IMG/VR virus record: IMGVR_UViG_3300037507_002052
Location: 1 to 42,533 of that record
Source: a virus
Length of the DNA: 42,533 bases
Reading direction: 5' to 3' (one strand)
A program made the position numbers and the translations under genes. The notes under the pieces are model-generated. The model saw nothing but the letters and a program-made list of their open reading frames with translations. It did no database searches and had not been told where the DNA came from. How positions within the stretch are numbered: the first letter of the stretch is position 1; the number at the start of each line of letters is the position of its first letter. Positions 26,035-34,210 of the stretch are shown here, one piece after another.

Positions 26035-28196
26035 CGCGAATTGGTCTCAATCTGTCGAAAGACATATACGACGTTTCGCCGTTGGAGTACGACGAAGAAG
26101 CAAAAACCAATCGCCAGCACCTTCGAGTTCCTATATCTGCTCGGGGCATTCGGTTCGGTACACTCAACCTACCGCGACCACACAATCGCCTCCCCATGGC
26201 GCATGGGTATTATCGTGGCAACAATCTTCCTCAAGTGTACGCTACTGACAGCATCTCGCCTGCATTTGAATCTCCAGAGCCATGGGAGTTACCCGGTCGG
26301 ACGCCGGACGGTCTTTGCGGTAACATCAGATCCGGTGTCTCCAATAGGGCTTTGGATGCGCACCGATGGGATACGCAGACGGTATCGTGGAAACCGGCAC
26401 CTTACCAACAACCCCTGGCCGTGTCGGGGCTTTATTTCGATTATCTGAAACCAGACGGGACCGCCCAAACTTTTGTCAACCAATTTCAATCGACGTCCGC
26501 AGCAGTCGTCCGAGATGACCTCATTGGCGTGGCGACACTTGGAGTTTTTCATAACAATATCCAAGGGTTCAACCTCAACAACTTTTTTTCGCCAAACATC
26601 CAACGAGACAAACCATGGTCCGCGCTGATAAACGTCACCGTGGCAAATTTTTCGCCGGGTTCACAATTTGCAGAAGTTTTACGCAGGACTGGCCGGTATT
26701 GGATACATCGCGTCTTCGATCACTTTGGACCGTGGGTGAACGAGACTGAAACTCGGTGGTATCAGTTTTTCGTGGAGCGCGAAGCCGAACCTAGTTATGT
26801 TCGCAATCGATGGGCTTGGGTGGACAGCCTTGGCGGGGTTAAAGAACAGCGGATGATGGCTCGGCGAAAACCGTGTCGGTTCTCTACGTTTGTGGTGCAA
26901 ACACAGCGCAGGCAGTGGCTTGACAACGGCGCAGGAGCCGCAATGGCGATTCCAAACGGTGCATTCGCAGTTCAACATCGAACGAGCAGCACAGACAGTT
27001 TTGGTGGCGACACAAACACATCACTACCGCTCGTAAATTGGGTGGCTGGCGAGTACCCAGGGCATCCATCCGTCAACCTAACCGCGTTTGAAACGGCGGT
27101 GGACGCAGAAGATGCCACTACAATCGCAAACATGGTCGAGAACTGGCCTGGGGTTTGGTACACGCTCCCCACGCAGTCGCATTACAAGTGGCACCGTTTT
27201 CGATGGTTGCTCAACGCTCCAACCTTTGGTGCTGCCAAACCACGCATGGTTGCCAGTTCTCACAGAATCACTTCCTACCACCCCAATGCTTGGGGCAACG
27301 AAAGAATGCTTCCTCCTTGCCCTGGTTGCGGACCAGGAGACAACCCCATTATTCACAATACCTCTGTGTCCGACGATCACGAAGTCACTTACACGCCCTC
27401 GGGCTCGGTGCAATGCGACGAGCGAGAGCTTATCACCGACACGCACTTCGGGGATTTCGTTCGGCTAAACGCTACCTTCACCTCGCAAGTAGAAAACTAT
27501 ACTTATCATCCACTGTCCGACGTTCCTTACATCAACACCACCGAGGTTCGCGATCGCTACAGAAAACGAACCACAACACAAACGGTCAGTCCGCGAATAA
27601 CGATTACAAGCATTGCGGCGACGGATCCGCTCTGGCAATGGAAAGCGTATCAGTTCCGAGACCCCAGTTGGAGTTTTGGGTATCAAACAGTGCAGCCGCA
27701 AGTCAGGTTGTCGCGAGTGTACGGCCCGCTAGGACAGGCAGACGTCGAGAAAGCTTTTCCCTACAAGCATGTCGCTTGGGGGGGTCCAGGTGCTTGCCTC
27801 GTCCCGCAATTCGAGAACGCCGTTGGCGTCGAAGGTTTCGATCCGCACATCAAGCCAATTGTAATTCCGAATCCAATCACTATCACTCTCACCAACCCAG
27901 CGACTTATGCGTTCGTTCCATTGACTATATCGTATTCGGCTTTCCTGAACCCCGCAAATGAGAGATCCGATTGGTTTATATCGCAGCGAGTCGTAGCGTC
28001 CGATGGGTTCTTTGCAGCCAACCTTCGATTGGAATTTGCGCAACAGTTTGGTGGTGGCGCTTTCGGCCTTTCTGCCGAGCATCATGCCGTCTGGTCGCCA
28101 GGGTCGTTCAGTTTCACCATCCGGGTTTACGCCAACAACACCTACAGCGATCCCGTGGCCGTCACGGTGAACGTCTTGCCACCACCACCCCCCTAA
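26031..28196 (+). CDS. Very large putative tail/baseplate protein with C-terminal Ig-like region
   Basis: The 721-residue product overlaps the previous stop by 4 bases. It is rich in Trp, Tyr, Asn and Pro. The C-terminal ~100 residues are Ig-like beta (NPITITLTNPATYAFVPLTI, then strands, closing VAVTVNVLPPPP), as in many phage adhesion proteins that bind cell surfaces. The middle contains CPGCG, a possible metal-binding Cys pair, near residue 430. Its end runs into the integrase, whose stop overlaps on the other strand by 4 bases, so transcription is convergent. A receptor-binding or host-contact role is inferred. Confidence 0.5.
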   Translation: MTRIGLNLSKDIYDVSPLEYDEEAKTNRQHLRVPISARGIRFGTLNLPRPHNRLPMAHGYYRGNNLPQVYATDSISPAFESPEPWELPGRTPDGLCGNIRSGVSNRALDAHRWDTQTVSWKPAPYQQPLAVSGLYFDYLKPDGTAQTFVNQFQSTSAAVVRDDLIGVATLGVFHNNIQGFNLNNFFSPNIQRDKPWSALINVTVANFSPGSQFAEVLRRTGRYWIHRVFDHFGPWVNETETRWYQFFVEREAEPSYVRNRWAWVDSLGGVKEQRMMARRKPCRFSTFVVQTQRRQWLDNGAGAAMAIPNGAFAVQHRTSSTDSFGGDTNTSLPLVNWVAGEYPGHPSVNLTAFETAVDAEDATTIANMVENWPGVWYTLPTQSHYKWHRFRWLLNAPTFGAAKPRMVASSHRITSYHPNAWGNERMLPPCPGCGPGDNPIIHNTSVSDDHEVTYTPSGSVQCDERELITDTHFGDFVRLNATFTSQVENYTYHPLSDVPYINTTEVRDRYRKRTTTQTVSPRITITSIAATDPLWQWKAYQFRDPSWSFGYQTVQPQVRLSRVYGPLGQADVEKAFPYKHVAWGGPGACLVPQFENAVGVEGFDPHIKPIVIPNPITITLTNPATYAFVPLTISYSAFLNPANERSDWFISQRVVASDGFFAANLRLEFAQQFGGGAFGLSAEHHAVWSPGSFSFTIRVYANNTYSDPVAVTVNVLPPPPP

Positions 28197-29125
28197 GCCG
28201 CAGGCGGTTCAGGTGGCAACCTACCCGACTTGATCGACCTTGAGTCGATGTAGTGCCTCCTGACCGTCCGCGTGCCCGAAACATGCCCTAGCGACTCCGC
28301 AGCCGCAGATTCGCCTTCCGTTGCGTAGACCTGGGTGGCGTGGCTCTTGCGAAGCACGCCGAGCCCCTGGCCACGCATGCGCCGGAATCCGAGTTTTGCG
28401 GCGGTGGAAAACAGGATCAACTCAATCCTTCGCACCCCCGATTTGCTCAGTGGGAAAACCTTCTCCCGAGGTGGTCGCTCAATATCCGCCAACAGTGCGA
28501 TTGCCGCTGGTGACAGCCGAGCCGTGTGCGCCCGTTTGGTCTTGTGCTGGGTTAGCGTGACCGTCCCGTCGTAGAAATCCACATCGGCCCATCGCAGCAG
28601 CCGCAAATCCGAAGGTCTTAACCCGGTGTCGTATCCAACACGAACCCAGGCCGCAAGAAACGCCCCTGTCGCAATTCCGCATTGCAAGCGACCCGGAACC
28701 CGAGCACACGCATCGATCAGGATCTTGATCTGCGACAGAGACCACGATCGAACGACCCGCTGCTCCTGCTTCGGTCGTTTAAGTTTTCTTGGGTTGAAAG
28801 GCTGGCACAGATCGCGAGCCACGGCGTAATGCCAAACAACTGTCAAGGCGACCCGGTAATTGATGATGGTCGTCGCCGACTTGCCAGAGTCCTTCAAGCT
28901 GGACAAAAACGCGTTGACGTTTTCCTCGGACATGTCAGTTACCTCAGGAATTTTCCCAAGGAATGATCCGAGCTTTTGGCAAGCGCGGTGGTATTGGCCG
29001 ATCGTGGCGGATTCGAGGTCGCGTTCCGTCGCGATCTTTTGGACGAGATCGCTGAGGTTCATGGCTGGGCGATTGGGCTGAGTGCTGGCGTTGAAGATAG
29101 GTAGGTCGTTTCCAATGAAACGCAA
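28193..29125 (-). CDS. Tyrosine integrase
   Basis: The product is 310 residues from TTG 29125, or about 289 from the internal ATG at 29062. The N-terminal core-binding domain (about 25-105) is followed by a catalytic domain: Arg170 in TGLRPSDLRLL, Lys195 in QHKTKRAH, Arg259 in VLRKSHAT, His281 in SLGHVSGT and nucleophile Tyr292 in RRHYID. The first His of the usual HxxR box is Gly256, a variation seen in other integrases. It catalyses recombination between attP and a host attB, and its probable target is the tRNA-Ser fragment 22 bases upstream of its start. It is the only - strand gene here and ends against the structural block. Confidence 0.92.
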   Translation of the reverse strand: MRFIGNDLPIFNASTQPNRPAMNLSDLVQKIATERDLESATIGQYHRACQKLGSFLGKIPEVTDMSEENVNAFLSSLKDSGKSATTIINYRVALTVVWHYAVARDLCQPFNPRKLKRPKQEQRVVRSWSLSQIKILIDACARVPGRLQCGIATGAFLAAWVRVGYDTGLRPSDLRLLRWADVDFYDGTVTLTQHKTKRAHTARLSPAAIALLADIERPPREKVFPLSKSGVRRIELILFSTAAKLGFRRMRGQGLGVLRKSHATQVYATEGESAAAESLGHVSGTRTVRRHYIDSRSIKSGRLPPEPPAA

Positions 29126-29146
29126 GGCGAAAGTGTAAAAAAAGCA

Positions 29147-29208
29147 CCGGATTGCTAATTCGGCGTAGGGTTAATTCCTTACCGCAGGTTCGAATCCTGT
29201 CCTCTCCG
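29147..29208 (+). other. Probable attP core: 3' half of tRNA-Ser(GCU)
   Basis: The bases fold as the 3' half of a serine tRNA. The anticodon arm is 29147-29163 (stem CCGGA/TTCGG, loop TTGCTAA, anticodon GCT at 29154-29156). The long variable arm is GTAGGG/CCTTAC (29165-29182). The T-arm is GCAGG/CCTGT with loop TTCGAAT (29184-29200). The acceptor 3' strand is CCTCTCC with discriminator G (29201-29208). No matching 5' half (GGAGAGG) lies upstream, so it cannot be a working tRNA here. Next to the integrase it is best read as the phage copy of the tRNA 3' end that restores the host gene on integration. Confidence 0.8.
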
Positions 29209-29278
29209 TTAAGAAAGCCTGAGTGCGGTTGGTCCTCCGTTGTGGATCAGTCTTACCCGCACTTAGGTTTTCTTTGCG

Positions 29279-29306
29279 TTGTAAATGTATCAACACAAGC
29301 TACAAT
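29279..29306 (+). promoter_or_regulatory. Sigma70-like promoter for the excisionase-type gene
   Basis: TTGTAA at 29279-29284, a 16-base spacer and TACAAT at 29301-29306. Transcription would start near 29313, which is also the likely ATG, so the mRNA may be leaderless or begin at the second ATG at 29319. Confidence 0.5.
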
Positions 29307-29312
29307 ACGAGC

Positions 29313-29528
29313 ATGGTCATGACACTTCAAGGAAAATCTGACGTTCTTTTTTCAACTGCCGAGGCCGCGCAGTTTCTTGGTTTATCGGAAAGAACCATTC
29401 GCACCTATGTGCAAAGGGGGAAGTTGCATCCGATGCGAGTAGGCCAAACACTCGTTTTTCCCAAGAAAGAGTGTGAACGCTACAACCTCGAAAAGCTGCC
29501 TAAAGGCAAACCGAAAAAAATTCGATAG
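29313..29528 (+). CDS. Excisionase-type HTH protein (MerR-like)
   Basis: The 71-residue product starts at ATG 29313, or ATG 29319. Residues 12-60 are a helix_turn_helix_17/excisionase domain: FSTAEAAQFLGLSERTIRTY, then a short wing with HPMRVGQTLVFPKKE. The basic tail ends KPKKIR. Such proteins bind DNA beside att sites to direct excision, or act as simple repressors. It is read away from the integrase, with its own promoter, right beside the att core. Whether it is Xis or a repressor cannot be told from sequence. Confidence 0.7.
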   Translation: MVMTLQGKSDVLFSTAEAAQFLGLSERTIRTYVQRGKLHPMRVGQTLVFPKKECERYNLEKLPKGKPKKIR

Positions 29529-29674
29529 ATGACTTGCATAATGTAGCTGACGTTGCTACATTTACCCCGGTCAGGCGAGAAGTAAGACGCGAGCCTGATC
29601 GGTAGTAACAACGGCTTCTTGAGGGGTGCTCCCTCGACGAGCCATAGGTGGTGGCTTTAACCAGGAGCAATGAA
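29529..29674 (+). promoter_or_regulatory. Structured leader upstream of csrA
   Basis: A perfect 8-bp palindrome, AATGTAGC/GCTACATT (29540-29562, 7-base loop), is followed by TCAGGC/GCCTGA (29571-29598) and GAGGG/CCCTC (29621-29635). The first may be an operator or weak terminator; the others could fold in the csrA leader. The ribosome site AGGAG contains the GGA core that CsrA proteins bind, so self-regulation is possible but unproven. Confidence 0.4.
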
Positions 29675-29998
29675 ATGCTTGTACTTACTCGCAAGTGCGG
29701 GGAGAGTGTGCGCGTAGGCGACAACGTGGAAATCACGCTGTTGAATACTCGCAGGGACAAGGCTCGGATCGGGATTACCGCGCCGGGTCAAGTGATCTTG
29801 AGGGCCGATGCAGTCGATCGTGACGCTTCGCCTCGAAATGTCAGTGTGATGCGCATGGATCGAACCATGTGCGAAGTAGACGCCAAGTTCATGGCGGACT
29901 ACGCCGAGGTGTTGATGTTTGCTCGGGCAAAGGATGGCGTCTATGTGCCGTCCTGCGATCTGGCTCAGTACGAGGCCGGAAAGCGAGGTGTGGCATGA
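29675..29998 (+). CDS. csrA: CsrA-like translational regulator with C-terminal extension
   Basis: The 107-residue product starts at ATG 29675, with AGGAG at 29663-29667. Residues 1-46 are a clear CsrA/RsmA fold (MLVLTRKCGESVRVGDNVEI, then LLNTRRDKARIGITAPGQV). CsrA binds GGA in mRNA leaders to block or stabilise translation. Ordinary CsrA is about 60-70 residues; this one has an extra ~55-residue tail (CEVDAKFMADYAEVLMFARA) with no known domain. Its stop overlaps the YqaJ start (ATGA). A phage CsrA could reprogramme host translation or control the phage's own genes. Confidence 0.87.
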   Translation: MLVLTRKCGESVRVGDNVEITLLNTRRDKARIGITAPGQVILRADAVDRDASPRNVSVMRMDRTMCEVDAKFMADYAEVLMFARAKDGVYVPSCDLAQYEAGKRGVA

Positions 29999-30882
29999 GT
30001 GTCGCATCGATTGGACTGTCAGACGAAGCGTTGGATGAACGTCGCAAGGGGATTGGAGCCTCGGACGTGGCCGGGATCCTCGGTGTCGATCCATGGCGTT
30101 CCCCATGGGATGTGTGGGCCGACAAGCGGGGGCTCGTCGAACCCTGGAAGGGGAATGAGGCGACCAAGATTGGTCAGTACCTCGAACGGGCAGTGATCGA
30201 TTACGCGGAAGCGGAGTTGGGATCGCTCGCCCGCAATGTGCGAGTGCCCTATCTCGGTGGGCATCCGGTTGTGGCAACGCTCGATGCGTTGACTGAGGAT
30301 GGGAATCCCGTCGAAATCAAGACGGCGGGAATGACGGGACCGTTGGCACCTTACTGGGGTGACGCGGGAACGGACCAGATCCCCGAGCACTATCTTTGCC
30401 AAGTGCATACGCAACTGCTTTGCACTGGGGCCGATATGGCGTTTCTTTACGCTCTGCTCGGTGGTCGCGGGATTGTCCGCTACGAGATCCCACGCGATGA
30501 CGATCTGTGCGAGACGCTAGCCAACACGCTGTTGGAATGGTGGGATCGCCATATTGTCCACGGCGAAGAACCGTCGCGGGAGAAGGCCAGTCTGGACATC
30601 GTGAAGCGGTTCCGGCGTGTGCCTGAGAAGGTCGTCGATCTTGGCGACGATCTGAATGTCTTGCTGGCCACGCGGGAGAGTCTCGCAGCCGAAGCCAAGG
30701 CCATCAAGGAGCGTCAGGAGGAATGCGATAAGCAACTCCTGTTGGCTCTCGGTGATGCCGAGGTTGGCATGTTCGCCGATGGCACCAAGGTGTCGTACCT
30801 CGAACAGCATCGGAAGGGCTACACGGTGGAGCCGTCCAGTTACCGAGTCCTGCGAATTGCGAAGGCGAAGGTGAAGAAATGA
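29995..30882 (+). CDS. YqaJ-family recombination exonuclease
   Basis: The 295-residue product starts at ATG 29995 (ATGA overlap with csrA). It matches YqaJ/lambda-exo-type nucleases: RRKGIGASDVAGILGVDPW, then KIGQYLERAVIDY, the metal-binding strand ATLDALTEDGNPVEIKTAG with Asp/Glu-x-Lys, and YLCQVHTQLLCTG. These 5'-3' exonucleases process double-strand ends to leave 3' single strands for the annealing protein. The C-terminal part is helical. It is followed directly by Bet with a 4-base overlap, a classic SSAP/exonuclease pair. Confidence 0.9.
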   Translation: MSVASIGLSDEALDERRKGIGASDVAGILGVDPWRSPWDVWADKRGLVEPWKGNEATKIGQYLERAVIDYAEAELGSLARNVRVPYLGGHPVVATLDALTEDGNPVEIKTAGMTGPLAPYWGDAGTDQIPEHYLCQVHTQLLCTGADMAFLYALLGGRGIVRYEIPRDDDLCETLANTLLEWWDRHIVHGEEPSREKASLDIVKRFRRVPEKVVDLGDDLNVLLATRESLAAEAKAIKERQEECDKQLLLALGDAEVGMFADGTKVSYLEQHRKGYTVEPSSYRVLRIAKAKVKK

Positions 30883-31577
30883 GTGCAGTTGAAGAAGTCG
30901 GAATTGCCAAGAGCACCGAACGCAAAAGCGTTCTGAGGGATTTGGCTCACCAGTACGGCATGGAGCCAGAGGCGTTCGAGGCGACGATCCGGGCGACGGT
31001 GGTCCCCAAGGAATGCACTCGGGAGCAACTAGCGGCGTTTATGCTTGTGGCTAAGGAGTACAACCTGAACCCATTGACGAAGGAAATCTACGCTTTCCCT
31101 ACCAAGGGTGGCGGGATCCAACCCATAGTTAGCGTGGACGGCTGGCTTAACTTGGCGAACTCCCATCCGATGATGGACGGCATGGAGTTCGAGGACCACT
31201 TTGACGCCGGGACGTTGATCGCGGTAACAGCGGTGATCTACCGCAAGGATCGCAGGCACGCAAGCAAGGTGACGGAGTACCTTGCTGAGTGCAAGCGGAA
31301 TACCGACGTGTGGCGTCAGTGGCCTGCCAGGATGCTACGCCACAAGGCCGCGATCCAGTGCATCCGCTATGCGTTCGGCTTTGCGGGCATCATGGAGCCT
31401 GACGAGTACGAGCGCATGATCGCGGTCGAGACGACGTTGACTGTGGACGCGGTGGCTCCGTCATCACGAACGGAATCGCTCAAGCAGAAGATCGGCGTGA
31501 TAACTCCGGCCCCGGTGGTCTTCGAGGCGGATCCAGATTTGGTGGAAACCGAGCCGCAAGCGGAGGCCCAGGAATGA
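30879..31577 (+). CDS. bet: Bet/RecT-type single-strand annealing protein
   Basis: The 232-residue product overlaps the exonuclease by 4 bases. Landmarks of phage Bet proteins are present: EYNLNPLTKEIYAFPTKGGG, IQPIVSVDGWLNLANSHP, and RQWPARMLRHKAAIQCIRYA. It binds the single strands made by YqaJ and anneals them, driving circularisation or recombination. The C-terminal ~40 residues are acidic and probably disordered, and it shares a 4-base overlap with the next gene. Confidence 0.92.
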   Translation: MSAVEEVGIAKSTERKSVLRDLAHQYGMEPEAFEATIRATVVPKECTREQLAAFMLVAKEYNLNPLTKEIYAFPTKGGGIQPIVSVDGWLNLANSHPMMDGMEFEDHFDAGTLIAVTAVIYRKDRRHASKVTEYLAECKRNTDVWRQWPARMLRHKAAIQCIRYAFGFAGIMEPDEYERMIAVETTLTVDAVAPSSRTESLKQKIGVITPAPVVFEADPDLVETEPQAEAQE

Positions 31578-31969
31578 GCACTGGCGATCTGTTTGACTGG
31601 GCTAAACGTGCTAGGGCTTCGGATCCCGAGACATCCAAGGAAGCGGCGATCGAGACGAGAGTTTCGGTTGCGATTCGCAGATCACAGTTTCTTGAGGGTT
31701 TGACGCGGTGTGGTGGATTGGCCACGGCGCGAGAGGCAGCATCACAGATCGCCGACGGCAATATCACGCTGCACGATTCGATTCGCAAGCGTGCGAAGGA
31801 ACTGGAAAAGCTCGGTCTGATCCGGGCTGTGGGATCGCGACTGTGTTCCGTCAGTGGCCACAGCGCGACCGTGTATGAGCATGGTGGAACATTAGGAGTA
31901 CAGACACCTACAACGACAACTCCCGGCCCCGTGGGAAGCGGGGCATTTTTACAACAACCAACAACGTAA
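31574..31969 (+). CDS. Small winged-helix-like protein, unknown
   Basis: The 131-residue product starts at ATG 31574 inside the bet stop. Residues 15-105 look like a winged helix: DPETSKEAAIETRVSVAIRR, ATAREAASQIADGNITL, then SIRKRAKELEKLGLIRAVGS, ending SGHSATVYEHGG. This is common in small phage proteins of the recombination block. The last ~20 residues are Thr/Pro/Gly-rich. The role (DNA binding or replication accessory) is inferred from the fold only. Confidence 0.55.
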   Translation: MSTGDLFDWAKRARASDPETSKEAAIETRVSVAIRRSQFLEGLTRCGGLATAREAASQIADGNITLHDSIRKRAKELEKLGLIRAVGSRLCSVSGHSATVYEHGGTLGVQTPTTTTPGPVGSGAFLQQPTT

Positions 31970-31979
31970 GGGGATGATG

Positions 31980-32303
31980 ATGAAACGAGAAGAATTGGTA
32001 GTGGCATTGCGGACTTTGGCAGATGCCGTTGAGGCTTGGCCAGACGAGATAGCCAATCGCTTGCGTGTGGAGGCGAATTGGTTCAAGGCTTCAAGTGTCG
32101 ATGATTTGCGTTCCGTGTGCGAGGTGTTCACCGGCAAGCGAGAGATTTTGAAACTCTCGTCTCCTGAATTTGGGGGCGTAGAAACCTCGATTGGTCCTAT
32201 CCGCGCGGTGATTTACTACAACCGAGGGATCCTCGGCGACAAGGTAACGGTGACAGAAGCCGATTTGTCACTTCTCGACGCGCCGCATCCGGTCGAGGTG
32301 TGA
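31980..32303 (+). CDS. Hypothetical protein after the recombination genes
   Basis: The 107-residue product starts at the third ATG at 31980, placed 7 bases after AAGGGG (31968-31973); earlier ATGs at 31974 and 31977 are too close to that site. It is a helical half (EELVVALRTLADAVEAW, IANRLRVEANWFK) and a beta half (VETSIGPIRAVIYYNRGIL, VTEADLSLLDAP). No family is recognised. It is followed by the structured element at 32309. Confidence 0.5.
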   Translation: MKREELVVALRTLADAVEAWPDEIANRLRVEANWFKASSVDDLRSVCEVFTGKREILKLSSPEFGGVETSIGPIRAVIYYNRGILGDKVTVTEADLSLLDAPHPVEV

Positions 32304-32308
32304 CGGCA

Positions 32309-32388
32309 AGACCGACTCACAGTGGGGTGCGACTGGGCCTCTCATAGCCCGACTGCGCGCAGGTGCAAGTCCTGCTCGGTTTTTTTTG
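32309..32388 (+). terminator. tRNA-like hairpin array ending in a T-run terminator
   Basis: The outer stem AGACCGA (32309-32315) pairs with TCGGTTT (32376-32382). Inside are a small stem-loop GGGC/GCCC (32335-32350) and GCAGG/CCTGC with a 7-base loop (32359-32375), then eight T residues (32380-32387). It acts like a factor-independent terminator after the recombination operon. The cloverleaf look is suggestive, but the anticodon loop has eight bases and the T-loop lacks the usual T54-T55, so it is not called a tRNA. Confidence 0.6.
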
Positions 32389-32443
32389 AATCGCCGAAAG
32401 GCAACGGTTAGCTAGCGTGAGGATGGGAGTTGGAGATAACGCA

Positions 32444-34210
32444 ATGAGAAATTTTACAGAAGAACAAAAGATTGCGGCGTCATTGGTTTCTGATCGACAA
32501 GGTGAAGCGGATCACATCGACCCCTATTCACATGGCGGGCAAACCACCATTGAAAATTGCCAAATTTTGGATGTGGCGGCTAATCGAAAAAAAGGTGCGT
32601 TTCAGTTTATTCCACGGAAGTGGCAAACGGAGTTTTTCCGTAAGTGGGACGAGCGAGAGCCACATGCTCCATTCATGTTGGTTGCCATACCAGGGGGCGG
32701 CAAGACGATGGCGGCATTGGAAGTATGTCGGCGATGGATGGCTGCTGGGTCGGATCGTCGCGTAATTTTTGTGGTTCCAACCGATAATCTTCGCGAGCAA
32801 TGGAAAGACGAAGCTGCGCATTTTGGAATTGCGTTGCAGACGAAAGAGTTTGGAACGAACTTTAAGCACGGATTTCAAGGTGCGGTTGTCACCTACCATC
32901 TTGTTGCCAACCAGCCACTAGTATTTCGCAAACTATGCAGCGTCGCCCCGACAATGGTTGTATTTGATGAGATTCACCATTGCGGCGACGAGGCCCATTT
33001 TGGGGTTGGAATCACAACTGCGTTCGAGTTAGCGAAAGAACGTCTGTTAATGTCCGGCACGCCGTGGAAGTCTGATGGGCGAGCCATTCCGTTTGTTAAA
33101 TATGACGGCAACGGATTTGCAGTTGGAAACTTTTTCTACGATTATCCAAGAGCTCTCAACGAAGATGTCGTTAGGTATCTTGTGTTCGATCATGCGAAGG
33201 GGATCATTCGCAACGACTGCACAGGTGAGACCGAAACGCTTTCTCAAGAGATCAGCGACAATGACGCGGCCCAGCGTCTAAAGAAACTGCTTGACCCGAA
33301 CGGTGATTATGTTCGAGAGCAAGTTTTGTCGGCGCATCGCAAGTTAATCGAGGTTCGCAAGTCGATCCCAGATGCCGCAGCATTAGCTGCGTGCATTGAC
33401 CAATTCCATGCAGTTAAAGTGGCGGCGTTGATCCGCGAAGTCACGGGATGTGATCCAAGCGTAATTGTTAGCGATACCGACATTGAAAACGATAGCGTTA
33501 AAGAGTTTCGCAAGAGCCGCAAAGAGTGGTTGGTTGCCGTTCGTAAGGTCAGCGAAGGGACCGACATTAAGCGGTTGCAAGTTCTCTGTTATCTCACCAA
33601 CACGACCTCGGAGTTATTTTTTCGTCAATTGGTTGGGCGTGTTTCTCGGGTTCGTGGCTTGGAAGATTTCGAGGCATACGTTTACCTTCCCGCCGATCCT
33701 CGTTTGATTCGATGCGCTCAAAACATCGAGAACGCACAGGTGCAGGCGTTACGAGATTTGAGCGAAAAGGAATCTCGACAATTGAATGAACGCCAACAAG
33801 GTGCATTGCAATTTGATTCGTATTCTACACAGCACGACGGAACCGAAGTGGTGTTGATCGGAAGCGAGCGTATCCCCATCGCCCAAGCAAAAAAAATCGA
33901 GCGAGTGGCCGAATCGGTCGGTGTCTCAATGCAAAAGGTCATGCAAATCATGGCATTGACTGGCGGCATATCGATTGAGCATACGGAATACATCGCCAAC
34001 GAGCCATGCAAAGAAGATCGCATGGACGCGATGCGAAAGAAATGTAATTCAGCGGCGTTTTGGCTGTCCAAGTTGCTCGACGTAGATGTGAAAGAAGTTC
34101 ACGGGAATTTCAAGCCTCAGCGTGAGATGACAGAATCGGAACTGCAAAGCAAGTTGGATCAGTTGGTACGCGAATGCAACAAAAGGTTGACGAATGAAAA
34201 TAGAAATTGA
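32444..34210 (+). CDS. HNH nuclease-SF2 helicase fusion
   Basis: The 588-residue product starts at ATG 32444, with GGAGA about 8 bases upstream. Residues 20-52 are an HNH-type motif: EADHIDPYSHGGQ with Asp23-His24, then Asn38 and NRKKG (Asn47). The upstream zinc ribbon usual for HNH is absent. Residues 60-420 are an SF2 helicase: Walker A PGGGKT (83-88), DEIHH (175-179), SGTPWKSD, and QLVGRVSRVRG (Q395, R399, R402). The C-terminal 180 residues are helical. Such fusions probably unwind and cut DNA. The gene is richer in A/T than its neighbours, suggesting separate origin. Confidence 0.85.
   Translation: MRNFTEEQKIAASLVSDRQGEADHIDPYSHGGQTTIENCQILDVAANRKKGAFQFIPRKWQTEFFRKWDEREPHAPFMLVAIPGGGKTMAALEVCRRWMAAGSDRRVIFVVPTDNLREQWKDEAAHFGIALQTKEFGTNFKHGFQGAVVTYHLVANQPLVFRKLCSVAPTMVVFDEIHHCGDEAHFGVGITTAFELAKERLLMSGTPWKSDGRAIPFVKYDGNGFAVGNFFYDYPRALNEDVVRYLVFDHAKGIIRNDCTGETETLSQEISDNDAAQRLKKLLDPNGDYVREQVLSAHRKLIEVRKSIPDAAALAACIDQFHAVKVAALIREVTGCDPSVIVSDTDIENDSVKEFRKSRKEWLVAVRKVSEGTDIKRLQVLCYLTNTTSELFFRQLVGRVSRVRGLEDFEAYVYLPADPRLIRCAQNIENAQVQALRDLSEKESRQLNERQQGALQFDSYSTQHDGTEVVLIGSERIPIAQAKKIERVAESVGVSMQKVMQIMALTGGISIEHTEYIANEPCKEDRMDAMRKKCNSAAFWLSKLLDVDVKEVHGNFKPQREMTESELQSKLDQLVRECNKRLTNENRN

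Noticed and set aside
29147-29208. Functional tRNA-Ser gene
   Set aside because: Only the 3' half is present, from the anticodon stem onward. No GGAGAGG acceptor strand or D-arm lies upstream.
32309-32388. Possible tRNA gene
   Set aside because: It has a cloverleaf-like outer stem and a T-arm-like stem, but the anticodon loop is eight bases, the D-arm is tiny, and the T-loop lacks TT. The T-run end fits a terminator better.
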